This document shows, piece by piece, positions 48,493 to 58,349 of a stretch of 64,000 bases of DNA. The position numbers and the translations under genes are program-made. A model generated the notes under the pieces. The model was not told where the DNA came from and searched no databases. It saw only the letters and a list, made by a program, of their open reading frames with translations. The DNA lies in the NCBI RefSeq assembly GCF_014205685.1, contig NZ_JACIIU010000001.1, positions 62,001 through 126,000 of the forward strand, in the 5' to 3' direction. The stretch is from Paenochrobactrum gallinarii. Its GTDB lineage: Bacteria > Pseudomonadota > Alphaproteobacteria > Rhizobiales > Rhizobiaceae. Position 1 is the first letter of the stretch; every line of letters starts with the position of its first letter.

Positions 48493-49644
48493 ATGACACT
48501 GATCACCACCACGCAAGACCTCGAAGAGGCAATTGAAACGCTGTCGAAATCTGATTTCGTGACAGTCGATACGGAATTTATCCGTGAAACAACTTTCTGG
48601 CCGGAACTGTGCCTGATCCAGATGGCCTCGCCGGATGCAACCGCCTTGGTTGATGCTTTGGCACCCGGTCTGGATTTGAGCGCATTTTTCAAGCTGATGG
48701 GCAATAAAGACATCGTCAAAGTCTTTCATGCCGCGCGCCAGGACATCGAAATCATCTATCATTTGGGCAATCTCATCCCTGAGCCGGTGTTTGATTCACA
48801 GGTGGCAGCGATGGTTTGCGGCTTTGGTGATGCCATTTCTTATGACGCCTTAGTTTCCAAAGTCAGTGGTGCCCATATTGATAAAACATCCCGTTTTACC
48901 GATTGGCGCCGTCGCCCGCTGACCGACAAACAGCTTGATTATGCGCTGGCCGATGTCACGCATTTGCGCGATGTTTATCTGCATCTGAAAGAGCAGCTTG
49001 AAAAAGACCGCCGCAGTGATTGGGTCAAGGAAGAAATGGCGATTTTAACCGCCGTTGAAACCTATGATCTCCATCCCGATGATGCATGGAAGCGCGTTAA
49101 ATACCGCGTGCGCAAGCCAATGGAACTGGCCATTTTGAAATCTGTTGCTGCATGGCGTGAACGTGAAGCGCGTGAACGTAATGTGCCGCGTGGCCGTGTC
49201 ATCAAAGATGACGCTATCGGCGAAATTGCCCAGCAACAGCCGCGTGATCTGGAAGCCTTGGGTCGTTTGCGTACCATTCCAAAAGGTTGGGAACGCTCAG
49301 CACAAGGTGCAAGCCTGCTGGTTGCTATTCAAACAGCGCTGGCAATTCCTAAAGAAGAGTTGCCGAAATTGCCAAAGCAAACCCATTCGCAGGAAGGTTC
49401 CGCTGCGGCTGCCGATCTTCTTAAAGTGCTGCTGAAGCTCACCACTGAGAAGCATGGCGTTGCAGCTAAAATCGTTGCGAATTCGGATGATATCGATAAA
49501 ATTGCCAGCGAAGGCGAAAAAGCTAGAGTGGCAGCATTAAGCGGTTGGCGTCGCGAAGTTTTTGGTCAGAAAGCCCTTGATCTGATTAATGGTAAACTCA
49601 GCATCAAATTTGAAAACCGTACCATCACCACCGTTGAATCTTGA
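48493..49644 (+). CDS. rnd: Ribonuclease D
   Basis: 3'-5' exoribonuclease of the DEDDy group, which trims tRNA 3' ends. 383 residues. The exonuclease motifs are VTVDTEFIRE (Exo I), VFHAARQDIEI (Exo II), VFDSQVAAM and YALADVTHL (Exo III with the tyrosine). An HRDC domain follows (about residues 205-290, RKPMELAILKSVAAWREREARERNVPRGRVIKDD). ATG at 48493. Divergent from aspS and ended by a terminator shared with ppx. Confidence 0.96.
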   Translation: MTLITTTQDLEEAIETLSKSDFVTVDTEFIRETTFWPELCLIQMASPDATALVDALAPGLDLSAFFKLMGNKDIVKVFHAARQDIEIIYHLGNLIPEPVFDSQVAAMVCGFGDAISYDALVSKVSGAHIDKTSRFTDWRRRPLTDKQLDYALADVTHLRDVYLHLKEQLEKDRRSDWVKEEMAILTAVETYDLHPDDAWKRVKYRVRKPMELAILKSVAAWREREARERNVPRGRVIKDDAIGEIAQQQPRDLEALGRLRTIPKGWERSAQGASLLVAIQTALAIPKEELPKLPKQTHSQEGSAAAADLLKVLLKLTTEKHGVAAKIVANSDDIDKIASEGEKARVAALSGWRREVFGQKALDLINGKLSIKFENRTITTVES

Positions 49645-49667
49645 TTTTCAATCAGGAAATCCGATCA

Positions 49668-49702
49668 TGAAAAAAAGCCGCATCAAGATGCGGCTTTTTC
49701 AT
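49668..49702. terminator. Bidirectional terminator, rnd / ppx
   Basis: AAAAGCCGCATC-AA-GATGCGGCTTTT, a perfect 12-bp inverted repeat flanked by A and T tracts; its edge touches the ppx stop codon. Confidence 0.9.
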
Positions 49703-51237
49703 TATTCGGTTTCTTCAAGTTCAACTTCTATCTCATATGACAGTTTCTTGCCTGTCACTTTGGCCAATTGCTGCAATCGGCCAATCGGGCGATCGGAAAC
49801 AAGATCAGCCAGATCAGCCGGCACCATCAGCGCATATTCATCACCACTGCCAACCCAATAGAGCCGCGGAATAACACCCGGCATCGACGCAGAGAGCAAA
49901 TAAACCACGCGCAGCAACGCGCCAAGTAAACGCGCACGCTCACGCAAGCGCGGTGTGGCAAGGACTAAAATTTCCGGCGCCACATCATCATCCACCAAGC
50001 CTTCATGGCGATAATAATTGGCAAGCGCCATAAATGAGCGCCCCGCATGATCAATGCCGCCAAAGGAACTATGGGCGATGATGTTTAAAGCCTGCGAACC
50101 GCGATAATCGGGATGTGCGCGCCAGCTGATATCCGCCAGCAAACAGGCAGCCTGCCGATAGCGCCCCTCGTCTTCGGTTTCATCATAACCAAGCGCTTTG
50201 AGAGACATGGTGGTCCATGCTGCAAGCTCACGCGCATGGCGCGGCGAACGCGAGCGCAAAATGGCGAGCTCTTCGGCTGATGCCAATAGCGGATCCAGCC
50301 TTTGCTCATTCTTCGGCAACAGCGAATAAAGATAACCCTCGCGCACACCAAGTGCCGAAAAGACAATCTTTGACGGCTTCATCCGGCGTAAGACTTCCAA
50401 AAGAACCGTCGCACCAAAGGCCAGCAATTGGCGGCGGTTTTTCGAAACAGCTTCAATGCCGCGCATCTTATCGACATTGCCCTTAGCAACACGCGATAAG
50501 AAAGTCAGCGCTTCTTTCAGCGGAATTTCATAACCGTGCATAACATTGAGCGGATATTTTTTCGATGTCATATAAAGCTTGGCAAGGTTACGCCATGTAC
50601 CCCCAACCGCATAAAAAATCTGGCCTTGCGCTTTTTTGAGCAAGTCTGCTTTGCTTAAATGCGAGCGGGCAATTTTGGCCGCCTCTTCCAGATTGTCATT
50701 CGACATATCCTGCAAGCGTAAACCACCAAGCGGCAATGTAATGCCTTCGCCAATATCATGGCCGCTTACCTGCACCAGTTCCAGCGAACCACCACCTAAG
50801 TCGCCGGTAATGCCATGCGGATTATAAAAACCCGAAATCACACCGTCTGCCGAATAGGTCGCTTCTTCCTTGCCGCTCAGCACTTCAATATGGCGACCTA
50901 AAATGGCCTCCGCCTGATTAATAAAATCAGGCCCGTTTTCCGCTTCACGCGCTGCCGCAGTTGCAATCACATGCAGCGAAATCGCGCCGGCCTGTTCGGC
51001 CAAAGCGCGAAAACGTTTCAGCGCCCGCAAAGCATCCTCAACCGACTTCTCGTTCAGCCGTCCTGTTTTGGCCAGACCTTTACCTAGTCCGCAGAGGATT
51101 TTTTCATTGAACAGCACGGTCGGCGACCGCACCACCCCTTCATAAACCACCACACGGACAGAGTTGGAGCCAATATCAATGACAGCAACCGGACGTAAGC
51201 CTTTGAGGCGACCTTGAGCAGACGGAGGGTTGGACAT
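49702..51237 (-). CDS. ppx: Exopolyphosphatase / Ppx-GppA phosphatase
   Basis: Releases phosphate from polyphosphate, and may act on pppGpp. 511 residues in the actin-like Ppx/GppA fold: VAVIDIGSNSVRVVVYEG (phosphate 1), LSGKEEATYSADGVI, GDLGGGSLELVQ (phosphate 2), FSALGVREGYLYS, and a C-terminal HD-like helical domain. ATG at 51237 overlaps the ppk stop (TAATG), so both enzymes of polyphosphate turnover are translated together. Confidence 0.94.
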   Translation of the reverse strand: MSNPPSAQGRLKGLRPVAVIDIGSNSVRVVVYEGVVRSPTVLFNEKILCGLGKGLAKTGRLNEKSVEDALRALKRFRALAEQAGAISLHVIATAAAREAENGPDFINQAEAILGRHIEVLSGKEEATYSADGVISGFYNPHGITGDLGGGSLELVQVSGHDIGEGITLPLGGLRLQDMSNDNLEEAAKIARSHLSKADLLKKAQGQIFYAVGGTWRNLAKLYMTSKKYPLNVMHGYEIPLKEALTFLSRVAKGNVDKMRGIEAVSKNRRQLLAFGATVLLEVLRRMKPSKIVFSALGVREGYLYSLLPKNEQRLDPLLASAEELAILRSRSPRHARELAAWTTMSLKALGYDETEDEGRYRQAACLLADISWRAHPDYRGSQALNIIAHSSFGGIDHAGRSFMALANYYRHEGLVDDDVAPEILVLATPRLRERARLLGALLRVVYLLSASMPGVIPRLYWVGSGDEYALMVPADLADLVSDRPIGRLQQLAKVTGKKLSYEIEVELEETE

Positions 51238-53477
51238 TAGCTAGGTGTACTTTCGGTTTGGGCAGCTTGTGCGGCTTGCGCCCGTTTTCGCAGCGCAATC
51301 AAGCGCGGTGCAGAAGATTTAAGCGACTTACCACGGCCGGAAAGGCTTGGATTGGTCATGAAATATTCCTGTGCGTTGAAGGCTTCTTCACCTTCTGCCG
51401 TTTCGATGCGCCGTGATGTGCCATCAGCCAATAATTCATAGCTTTGCTGATTATCAACCACATTGGCCAGCATAATCTGCGACAAAATCTGCTGGTGCAC
51501 TGTCGCATTGGTAATCGGCACCAATGTTTCAACACGCCGATCCAGATTGCGCGGCATCATATCGGCAGAACCGATATAGACGATCGCATGTTCGGACGGC
51601 AATTCATGACCATTACCGAAACAGAATATCCGGCTATGCTCCAAAAAGCGACCAACAATCGATTTGGCGCGGATATTTTCAGACAGACCCGGCACACCCG
51701 GACGCAGACAGCAAATTCCGCGCACCACCAGTTCAATCGCAACCCCAGCAGTACTTGCCCGATAAAGCGCATCAATAATCTGCGGATCAACCAGCGAATT
51801 CATCTTCATCCAGATCGAGCCTTTGCGCCCTGCTTTGGCATGAGTAATCTCATCCTCAATATGTTTGAGAATACGACCGCGCAAGGTCAGCGGCGAAATC
51901 GCAATCTGCATTTCGTCGGATGGCTGGGTATAACCGGTGATAAAGTTGAAAATATTAGCTACATCGCCGGCAATCACCGGATCAGAGGTAAAAAACGACA
52001 AATCGGTGTAAACTTTAGCGGTCACCGGATGATAATTGCCGGTGCCCAGATGCACATAAGTGCGCAATTTCTGGTTTTCACGGCGCACCACCAGCGACAT
52101 TTTAGAGTGGGTTTTCCAGTCGATAAAACCGAAAACCACCTGCACACCAGCGCGCTCCATATCACGCGCCCAGCGAATATTGGCTTCCTCATCAAAACGC
52201 GCTTTCAGCTCAACCAGTGCTGTCACTGATTTACCGGCCTCCGCCGCATCAATCAAAGCGCGCACAATCGGGCTGTCATTGGAGGTGCGGTAAAGTGTTT
52301 GTTTGATCGCCAGCACATCAGGATCTTGTGCCGCCTGGCGCAAGAATTGCACCACGACATCAAACGACTCATATGGATGGTGAACAATGATATCTTTTTC
52401 GCGGATTGCGGCCATGCAATTGCCGCCATGCTCACGAATACGTTCCGGAAAACGCGGATTATAAGTAACGAACTTCAAATCATTACGCGGAACATTAATC
52501 AGCTCCGAAATTGTATTGAGCGCCAGCAAACCTTCCAGCACACTCACACGGCGCTGCGAAACGCCCAATTCTGTCGCAACCAGATCACGCAAATTTTCTG
52601 AAATATCCGAATCAAATTCAATGCGGATCACTTCGCCGTGACGACGGCGCTTCAAAGCACTTTCAAACAAGCGCACCAGATCTTCGGCTTCTTCCTGCAA
52701 TTCAATATCGCTATCGCGAATGATGCGGAATGTTCCGGCTTCAGCCACTTCATAACCAGGAAACAGCTTACCGATAAACAGGCTCACCGTGTCTTCCAGC
52801 GTGACAAAGCGATGGCTTTTTTCATTCGGCAGCTGGATAAAACGCTTCAGCGCAATCGGCAAACGCAACAGCGCGGTCATATTGTGCTTGTCTTTTTTAC
52901 GCACCAATTGCAGTGCAATGGAAAAGCCCAAATTCGGAATGAACGGAAACGGATGTGCCGGATCAATCGACAATGGAGTCAGAACCGGAAAAATGGTTTC
53001 CTGAAAATGGGTTTCAAGCCATTTCTGTTCTTTTCTGGTCATCGTATTGGGGCGGACGATCTCAATTTTTTCCGCCAGCAGTTCCTGACGCAAGTTTGAT
53101 AAGCAGACCTGTTGCGCATGCTGCAATTTGCCCACTTCGCACAAAATAAAATCAAGCTGCTCTTCCGGCGTGCGGCCATCAGGCGTACGAGTCACCACAC
53201 CCTCACGCACCTGCGCTGCAAGCCCTGCAATGCGCACCATGAAAAACTCATCCAGATTGGCGGCAGAAATAGAAAGAAAACGTACCCGTTCCAGCAAGGG
53301 CTGGCGTTTATTTGAGGCTTCTTCCAGCACCCGATGATTAAACTGTAACCAGGAAAATTCCCGGTTCACGAATCTCGCCGGACTATGCGCCAGAGAAACC
53401 GGCTCTTCCGCAACGACGACCTCAGCAGAATTCACCATTTCCAGCTCCGAATTTTGCATCACTGCCGTATCATTCAT
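51237..53477 (-). CDS. ppk1: Polyphosphate kinase 1
   Basis: Reversible polymerisation of ATP gamma-phosphate into polyphosphate. 746 residues with N-terminal ([19 protein letters not shown]), head and two catalytic domains of the PLD-like type. The histidine motifs are [17 protein letters not shown] with [19 protein letters not shown], and the second catalytic half has [40 protein letters not shown] at 53477. First gene of the ppk-ppx operon. Confidence 0.96.
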   Translation of the reverse strand: MNDTAVMQNSELEMVNSAEVVVAEEPVSLAHSPARFVNREFSWLQFNHRVLEEASNKRQPLLERVRFLSISAANLDEFFMVRIAGLAAQVREGVVTRTPDGRTPEEQLDFILCEVGKLQHAQQVCLSNLRQELLAEKIEIVRPNTMTRKEQKWLETHFQETIFPVLTPLSIDPAHPFPFIPNLGFSIALQLVRKKDKHNMTALLRLPIALKRFIQLPNEKSHRFVTLEDTVSLFIGKLFPGYEVAEAGTFRIIRDSDIELQEEAEDLVRLFESALKRRRHGEVIRIEFDSDISENLRDLVATELGVSQRRVSVLEGLLALNTISELINVPRNDLKFVTYNPRFPERIREHGGNCMAAIREKDIIVHHPYESFDVVVQFLRQAAQDPDVLAIKQTLYRTSNDSPIVRALIDAAEAGKSVTALVELKARFDEEANIRWARDMERAGVQVVFGFIDWKTHSKMSLVVRRENQKLRTYVHLGTGNYHPVTAKVYTDLSFFTSDPVIAGDVANIFNFITGYTQPSDEMQIAISPLTLRGRILKHIEDEITHAKAGRKGSIWMKMNSLVDPQIIDALYRASTAGVAIELVVRGICCLRPGVPGLSENIRAKSIVGRFLEHSRIFCFGNGHELPSEHAIVYIGSADMMPRNLDRRVETLVPITNATVHQQILSQIMLANVVDNQQSYELLADGTSRRIETAEGEEAFNAQEYFMTNPSLSGRGKSLKSSAPRLIALRKRAQAAQAAQTESTPS

Positions 53478-53689
53478 GATCTAACCATCCCGTTGCAACC
53501 TGATTTGGGTATTGTTTGCAACCTATGGACATTTCATATGACAGTTTTATAGCAAAAATGACAAATAATAGTTAGAAGAGATAAAATCGCTTCTCAAAAC
53601 AAGTCAAGCTGGTTGCAGGCAAGATACAAGCAGGCTACAGGCGAGCAACAGACTTTTTAATTACCGTGGTTAAAGCAACGGAGCTATCA

Positions 53690-53944
53690 ATGTCCGATCA
53701 TATCATCCCTCACTTCCAAAACAGCGACGGCCATCGTACTATTGAAATCGGTGTTAAGGAATTTATGTGCGTTGGCGCTAATCCGCCATTTGATCATCCG
53801 CACGTGTTTATCGATATGGGTGCAGAGGCAGAGGCCGTATGCCCTTATTGCTCCACACATTACCGCTACAACAACAAGCTTGATGCAACCACCACCGTTC
53901 CGGCTGGCTGCGCTTATGTGAGCGACACAGCAACCCCTGCTTAA
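53690..53944 (+). CDS. CHCC-type zinc-finger protein (NDUFS6-like)
   Basis: 84 residues of the zf-CHCC family, related to the zinc-binding subunit of complex I (NDUFS6). Zinc ligands are in FMCVGANPPFDHPHVFIDMG and AVCPYCSTHYRY (Cys, His, Cys, Cys). Alphaproteobacterial members may help complex I assembly, but this is inference. ATG at 53690 follows ACGGAG; the frame extends to 53666 without support. The FAD monooxygenase starts 12 bases after the stop, so they form one unit. Confidence 0.9.
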   Translation: MSDHIIPHFQNSDGHRTIEIGVKEFMCVGANPPFDHPHVFIDMGAEAEAVCPYCSTHYRYNNKLDATTTVPAGCAYVSDTATPA

Positions 53945-53956
53945 TAAGCAACAACA

Positions 53957-55165
53957 ATGAAAAACACTGCAAAACCAACCGTTCTCATTGCTGGTGGCGG
54001 CGTTGCCGGCCTGACAGCAGCACTGGCTTTTGCGAATAAAGGTTTTTCTGTTTGTCTTTTTGATAAAGCGGCTGAATTTTCTGAAGTCGGCGCCGGTCTG
54101 CAACTGGCGCCTAATGCTACGAGGCTGCTTCAGCGCCTTGGCGTGATGGAAAAACTCAGCCCTTCAGCGGTAACACCGCAAGCGCTCCTATTGAAAGATG
54201 GCAAAAGTGCCAAAACGCTGACATCTATGTCTCTGGATGCGGCAGTGCACCGATGGGGTGCACCCTATGTCGTGTGCCACCGTGCCGATTTGCAATCAGC
54301 CCTTTTAAGCACTTGTCAGAACAATCCCGATATCACCATCCGGCTTGGCTGCGAAGCGGTGCAATTTCAAGAACATACAAACCTCATCAGCCTTACCGTC
54401 CGTCATAATGGCTTGGACGAGCAGTTTGACGGCGCCCTGCTGCTTGGCTGCGATGGTGTATGGTCTAAACTCCGTCATCCATTGCCCGCACCGGAATTTA
54501 GCGGCCATATAGCATGGCGCTTAAGCGTTGAAAAAGCCGATCTGCCACAAAGCTTTCTACAAGCCATCAATCAGCAAACCGCTGTTTCTGCATGGCTTGG
54601 AGCTGACCGGCATTTTATTGCTTATCCGGTCAAAGCTGGCAGCGCTTATAATTTTGTCGCGATTACCCGCGGTCAGGTCAGCGATAAAAGCTGGGACAAA
54701 ATCGGCGACCATCAAAAACTTAAAGCCGAATATCAAAAATGGCATCCGGCCATTCGCGATATTATTGCGCTGAATAAACAATGGACATATTGGCCGCTCT
54801 TTCAGATGGCTGAGCCGCATTTCGTCGTCAGCAACCGTTTTGTACTATTGGGTGACGCGTCGCATGCCGTCACGCCTTTTGCCGCGCAAGGGGCTGCGAT
54901 GGCGATTGAAGACGCCTTCAGCCTTGCTGAGCATTTGCCATTGAACCAAAATTTCTGGCCGCAAGCGCTTAAAAGTTACAATGTCACACGATTGAAACGT
55001 ATTCAGTCCGTCGCCAAACGCGGTGCCTTCAATAAATTTGCTTATAATGCCAGCGGGCCGATCGCCCTGGCCCGCAATCTGGTCTTCAAAATGCGCTCGC
55101 CTGAAAGGCTGCTGAGTGATCTCGACTGGCTTTATGCTTATAAAGCTGATCAACGATCAGAATAG
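53957..55165 (+). CDS. FAD-dependent monooxygenase (salicylate hydroxylase/UbiH-like)
   Basis: 402 residues of the class A flavoprotein hydroxylase family. FAD-binding motifs are VLIAGGGVAGLTAALAFANKG (GxGxxG) at the N-terminus, LLLGCDGVWSKLR (DG motif) and RFVLLGDASHAVTPFAAQGAAMAIEDA (GD motif). A substrate-binding beta sheet lies between. The substrate is unknown; aromatic ring hydroxylation is the usual reaction. It follows the zinc-finger gene closely, an arrangement I recall from related genomes. Confidence 0.9.
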   Translation: MKNTAKPTVLIAGGGVAGLTAALAFANKGFSVCLFDKAAEFSEVGAGLQLAPNATRLLQRLGVMEKLSPSAVTPQALLLKDGKSAKTLTSMSLDAAVHRWGAPYVVCHRADLQSALLSTCQNNPDITIRLGCEAVQFQEHTNLISLTVRHNGLDEQFDGALLLGCDGVWSKLRHPLPAPEFSGHIAWRLSVEKADLPQSFLQAINQQTAVSAWLGADRHFIAYPVKAGSAYNFVAITRGQVSDKSWDKIGDHQKLKAEYQKWHPAIRDIIALNKQWTYWPLFQMAEPHFVVSNRFVLLGDASHAVTPFAAQGAAMAIEDAFSLAEHLPLNQNFWPQALKSYNVTRLKRIQSVAKRGAFNKFAYNASGPIALARNLVFKMRSPERLLSDLDWLYAYKADQRSE

Positions 55166-55253
55166 ACAGAGTTTAAGCTATCTCTAATATCCTGTGTATA
55201 TCGCTCAACTTAATTTAATCATGTCTAAAATGTGACGCGACCGAAGATTTTCC

Positions 55254-55282
55254 GTGACAAACATTAAAATGTGGGCTAATTT
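55254..55282 (+). promoter_or_regulatory. Candidate sigma-70 promoter of a small RNA
   Basis: GTGACA (55254-55259) and TAATTT (55277-55282) are 17 bases apart, the ideal spacing, placing the start of transcription near 55289. Confidence 0.55.
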
Positions 55283-55288
55283 CTAAAT

Positions 55289-55432
55289 ACAACTGAGAGA
55301 GTAGAACAAACTACTCTTACTACGCGGTCAAAGTCTTGGGAGGATTGATCTAGGCGCGAATTACGCTGCCACCGGAAACGGGTACAGATCGGGCGCGAAT
55401 TTAATAGCAAGGCGAAAGCCTTGCTTTTTTTT
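55289..55432 (+). ncRNA. Candidate structured small RNA, about 145 nt
   Basis: An orphan transcription unit in the 616-base gap between the monooxygenase gene and ntrC, with no reading frame. After the promoter come: hairpin 1, GAGAGTAG-AACAAA-CTACTCTT (55297-55318); a closing helix GATCT (55347-55351) with AGATC (55386-55390); two hairpins inside it, GGCGCG/CGC(T)GCC (55353-55370) and ACCG-GAAA-CGG(G)T (55371-55383); and the terminator GCAAGGC-GAAA-GCCTTGC plus T8 (55407-55432). Two of the loops are GAAA tetraloops. I could not match it to 6S, SRP RNA, tmRNA, RNase P or a riboswitch that I know. Confidence 0.6.
55407..55432 (+). terminator. Terminator of the candidate small RNA
   Basis: 7-bp perfect stem GCAAGGC/GCCTTGC, GAAA loop and eight T. 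Confidence 0.92.
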
Positions 55433-55476
55433 GTCCAAATTCCGCCAAAACGATATTTGAAGCCTATGCAATATTC

Positions 55477-55530
55477 GCATTGCAAAATGAGGTAAATGCA
55501 TAATATCCTTATTTTACAAGGACTTATGCA
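55477..55530. repeat. Two adjacent palindromes between the small RNA and ntrC
   Basis: TGCAAT-ATTCGC-ATTGCA (55477-55494) is followed by TGCATAA...CCTT-loop-AAGG...TTATGCA (55497-55530). Neither has a T tract. The rest of 55433-55781 shows only a distant AGAATGATT/AATCATTCT pair and no gene. Confidence 0.4.
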
Positions 55531-55781
55531 AAAACCTCTTAATGACACTGTTTTTATAGGATTAACATAGTCAAAACGCAACCCCTTAAATGGCAGTTTA
55601 TCCAAAATTCTAAAATGAACTGTGCTTTTGATTATTATTGCAAAGCATCCCCGGTCTTTGCCGCAATATTAGAAAAATTGAATGTTCAAATCTCCAACGA
55701 ATCAAGGCTGCCGCCCACGCTTTTTTTTAAGAATGATTCTATTAAACAGAGCCGGTTCTGGCAAAAAACGACCTTAAAAAA

Positions 55782-57239
55782 TCATTCTGAACCATTCTCG
55801 CGATAAATATCGATATTCAGATCACGGATTTTCTTGCGCAATGTATTCCGGTTAAGCCCCAAAACATCAGCCGCCTTAATCTGGTTGCCACGCGTGGCAA
55901 CCAAACAAGCGGCAATCAATGGTCGTTCCACCTCTTCGATTATGCGCTGATAGAGACCGCTTTCCGGCAAGCCCTGCTCAAACAAAGCCTGCATATGGCG
56001 CTCCAGCACTGCGGTGAAATCCACCTCCCCATCATAGCTGAAAGCACTATGAGTTTGCTCAACACCCCCGTCACTCAGCTCAGCCCTGATAACATCTTCA
56101 CAGATTTCATTTTGCGGATAGAGCACACTCAGACGACGCACCAGATTTTCCAGTTCGCGCACATTGCCCGGCCAATTATGCTTTTGCAGCAGTGCCAATG
56201 CCTCGCATGAAATTTGCTTTTCTTCCAAGCCCTGCCCGCGCCCCAGCCGGAAGAAATGCCGGATAAGATCAGGAATATCTTCGCGGCGCTCACGCAGGCT
56301 TGGAATTTTAAGCGGCACCACATTTAAGCGATAATACAGATCTTCACGAAACAGATTACGGACCATCAATTGTGTTAGGTTCTGATTGGTTGCCGCCACA
56401 ATACGCACATTAGTTTTAATCGGCTTATGACCACCCACGCTCGTATATTCACCCTGCTGCAACACGCGCAACAGCCGCGTTTGCGCTTCCATCGGCATAT
56501 CGCCGATTTCATCCAGGAATAAAGTGCCGCCTTCCGCTTGTTCAAAACGACCGCTGGCGCGTTGAAAAGCGCCGGTAAACGCGCCTTTCTCATGACCAAA
56601 CAATTCCGATTCGATCAGATCACGCGGAATAGCCGCCATATTGACCGCCACAAACGGCGCTTTGGCACGGCGTCCAAAATCGTGCAGCGCACGGGCAATC
56701 AGTTCTTTCCCTGTGCCCGACTCACCGGTAATCAACACGGTCAGATCAGATGGCATCATCCGCGCAACAACACGATAAACATCCTGCATGGCTTGCGAAC
56801 GACCAACCAGCGGCATGGGCTCGGCTAAATCGTCATGCGTATTGGCACTTGTTTTTTGTGCCTTCATTGCCAGGGCGCGCTCAACCACCTGCAACAATTC
56901 GTTGAGATCAAATGGTTTGGGTAAATATTCATATGCGCCTGCCTCATTGGCCTGCACTGCCGTCATAAAGGTATTTTGCGCACTCATCACCACAATGGGC
57001 AAATCAGGCCGCAGGGTTTTAATGCGCGGAATAACATCAAACACATTTTCATCCGGCATCACCACATCAGTGATAACCAGGCCGCCCTCACCGGCCAGCA
57101 TGAATTGCCAGAGTGCTGCCGCATTTTCCGCCAATAAAACGCTGTAACCGGCACGCGTTAGCGCATGGTTCAAAACCGTTCGGATCGCGCCATCATCATC
57201 AGCCACAATAATCGTTTTCAACTGATCTTTGCTGGTCAT
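55782..57239 (-). CDS. ntrC: Nitrogen regulation response regulator NtrC
   Basis: Sigma-54 activator of nitrogen-scavenging genes, phosphorylated by NtrB. 485 residues: receiver domain (residues 8-125, acidic pocket VADDD, phosphoacceptor Asp in [10 protein letters not shown], Lys in LPKPFD), AAA+ domain (about 145-380) with Walker [15 protein letters not shown] loop that contacts sigma-54, Walker [12 protein letters not shown], and a C-terminal Fis-type helix-turn-helix ([21 protein letters not shown]). ATG at 57239 overlaps the ntrB stop by four bases. In related genomes ntrY-ntrX follow; here they do not. Confidence 0.97.
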   Translation of the reverse strand: MTSKDQLKTIIVADDDGAIRTVLNHALTRAGYSVLLAENAAALWQFMLAGEGGLVITDVVMPDENVFDVIPRIKTLRPDLPIVVMSAQNTFMTAVQANEAGAYEYLPKPFDLNELLQVVERALAMKAQKTSANTHDDLAEPMPLVGRSQAMQDVYRVVARMMPSDLTVLITGESGTGKELIARALHDFGRRAKAPFVAVNMAAIPRDLIESELFGHEKGAFTGAFQRASGRFEQAEGGTLFLDEIGDMPMEAQTRLLRVLQQGEYTSVGGHKPIKTNVRIVAATNQNLTQLMVRNLFREDLYYRLNVVPLKIPSLRERREDIPDLIRHFFRLGRGQGLEEKQISCEALALLQKHNWPGNVRELENLVRRLSVLYPQNEICEDVIRAELSDGGVEQTHSAFSYDGEVDFTAVLERHMQALFEQGLPESGLYQRIIEEVERPLIAACLVATRGNQIKAADVLGLNRNTLRKKIRDLNIDIYRENGSE

Positions 57240-58348
57240 CTCGCACTCCCCGAACTGTCAGTTTGCCCTGTATCACCCGTCCACATCGGCATAAGCATTC
57301 GGAATATAGTGCGCCCGTTTTGGCTGTCACACTCAATCACGCCGCCATGTTCGCGCACGATTTTTGCCACCAGCGCCAACCCCAATCCCGAACCATTGAC
57401 CTTGCCGGTAATGAACGGATCAAACAAATGCGGCAGCATATCGTTCGCAACACCACCACCATTATCACTGACAGTAATTTCCAAAGGTAATGAAACTTTT
57501 TGCAGTTGTTCTGTGCGCACAAAATGCAAACCGGGCTTGTAAGCACTTTTTAAAATGATCTCACCATCCGTGCGTTTACCAATCGCCTCGGCAGCATTTT
57601 TGACCAGATTTAAAACCACCTGAACAAGCTGATCACGATTGGCTAAAACCGGCGGCAGTGAGGGATCATAATCCTCGATAAAATTGACAGACTTGCCAAA
57701 GCCATGCACCGCTAAGGCGCGCACATGGCTCAGTATATTATGAATATTCACCGGTTCTTTTTCCACCGGACGCTCGTCGGAAAAAATCTCCATCCGGTCA
57801 ACCAGTTTGACAATCCGGTCAGCCTCATCGCGGATCAGCACTGTCAGCGGCTGATCAGAAGGCTCCACCACAGTTTCCAGCAATTGCGCTGCACCGCGAA
57901 TACCTGAAAGCGGATTTTTAATTTCATGTGCCAGCATAGAAGCCAGACCCGACACCGATTGCGCCGCACCCCGATAGGATAATTGCCGCTCGATTTTCTC
58001 AGCCAAAGTCTTTTCTTTAAAAACCAGCAGCATATGCCCCGGCATTTCCAAGACAGGACGCATATAAATATCGGTGATTTTATCATCACCCAGCCGCGGC
58101 GATGAAAGATCGAGCCGGTACTCCTGACACGGAACATCACGCGCGCGCGATTGTTCCACCATCGCAATCAGCGGCGAACTCACAGGCAAAAGCTGTCCCA
58201 GTTCCTGACGGCGCAACATCGCCGCACCGGTTTTGAAAAAAACTTCAGCCTCCAGATTGGCATAGATAATATGATTATCTTCATTCAGCACGATGATCGC
58301 CTGATTGAGACTATCCAGCACGAGCAGGCTTAATGGTAGTGTGTCCAT
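57236..58348 (-). CDS. ntrB: Nitrogen regulation sensor histidine kinase NtrB
   Basis: Cytosolic kinase/phosphatase that, with PII, controls NtrC. 370 residues from ATG at 58348: N-terminal PAS domain ([23 protein letters not shown]), DHp helix with phosphorylated histidine in [21 protein letters not shown], and HATPase with N box [13 protein letters not shown]1 box VSDNGGG and G2 region [23 protein letters not shown]. Starts one base after the dusB stop, so dusB-ntrB-ntrC is one operon, as in many alphaproteobacteria and similar to enterobacterial dusB-fis. Confidence 0.96.
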   Translation of the reverse strand: MDTLPLSLLVLDSLNQAIIVLNEDNHIIYANLEAEVFFKTGAAMLRRQELGQLLPVSSPLIAMVEQSRARDVPCQEYRLDLSSPRLGDDKITDIYMRPVLEMPGHMLLVFKEKTLAEKIERQLSYRGAAQSVSGLASMLAHEIKNPLSGIRGAAQLLETVVEPSDQPLTVLIRDEADRIVKLVDRMEIFSDERPVEKEPVNIHNILSHVRALAVHGFGKSVNFIEDYDPSLPPVLANRDQLVQVVLNLVKNAAEAIGKRTDGEIILKSAYKPGLHFVRTEQLQKVSLPLEITVSDNGGGVANDMLPHLFDPFITGKVNGSGLGLALVAKIVREHGGVIECDSQNGRTIFRMLMPMWTGDTGQTDSSGSAR

Positions 58349-58349
58349 T

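Noticed and set aside
55289..55432. 6S RNA, SRP RNA, tmRNA or RNase P RNA as identity of the small RNA
   Set aside because: The conserved SRP loop, the tmRNA tRNA-like ends, RNase P core motifs and the long 6S closing stem with central bulge were looked for and not found.
55276..55605. 109-residue open frame on the minus strand across the small-RNA region
   Set aside because: It reads antisense to a clear promoter-hairpin-terminator unit, has no ribosome site or recognisable domain, and is rich in Cys/Arg/Phe in a way typical of non-coding frames.
55615..55806. 63-residue plus-strand frame overlapping the ntrC 3' end
   Set aside because: Overlaps a secure gene on the other strand, no ribosome site and no signal or domain.
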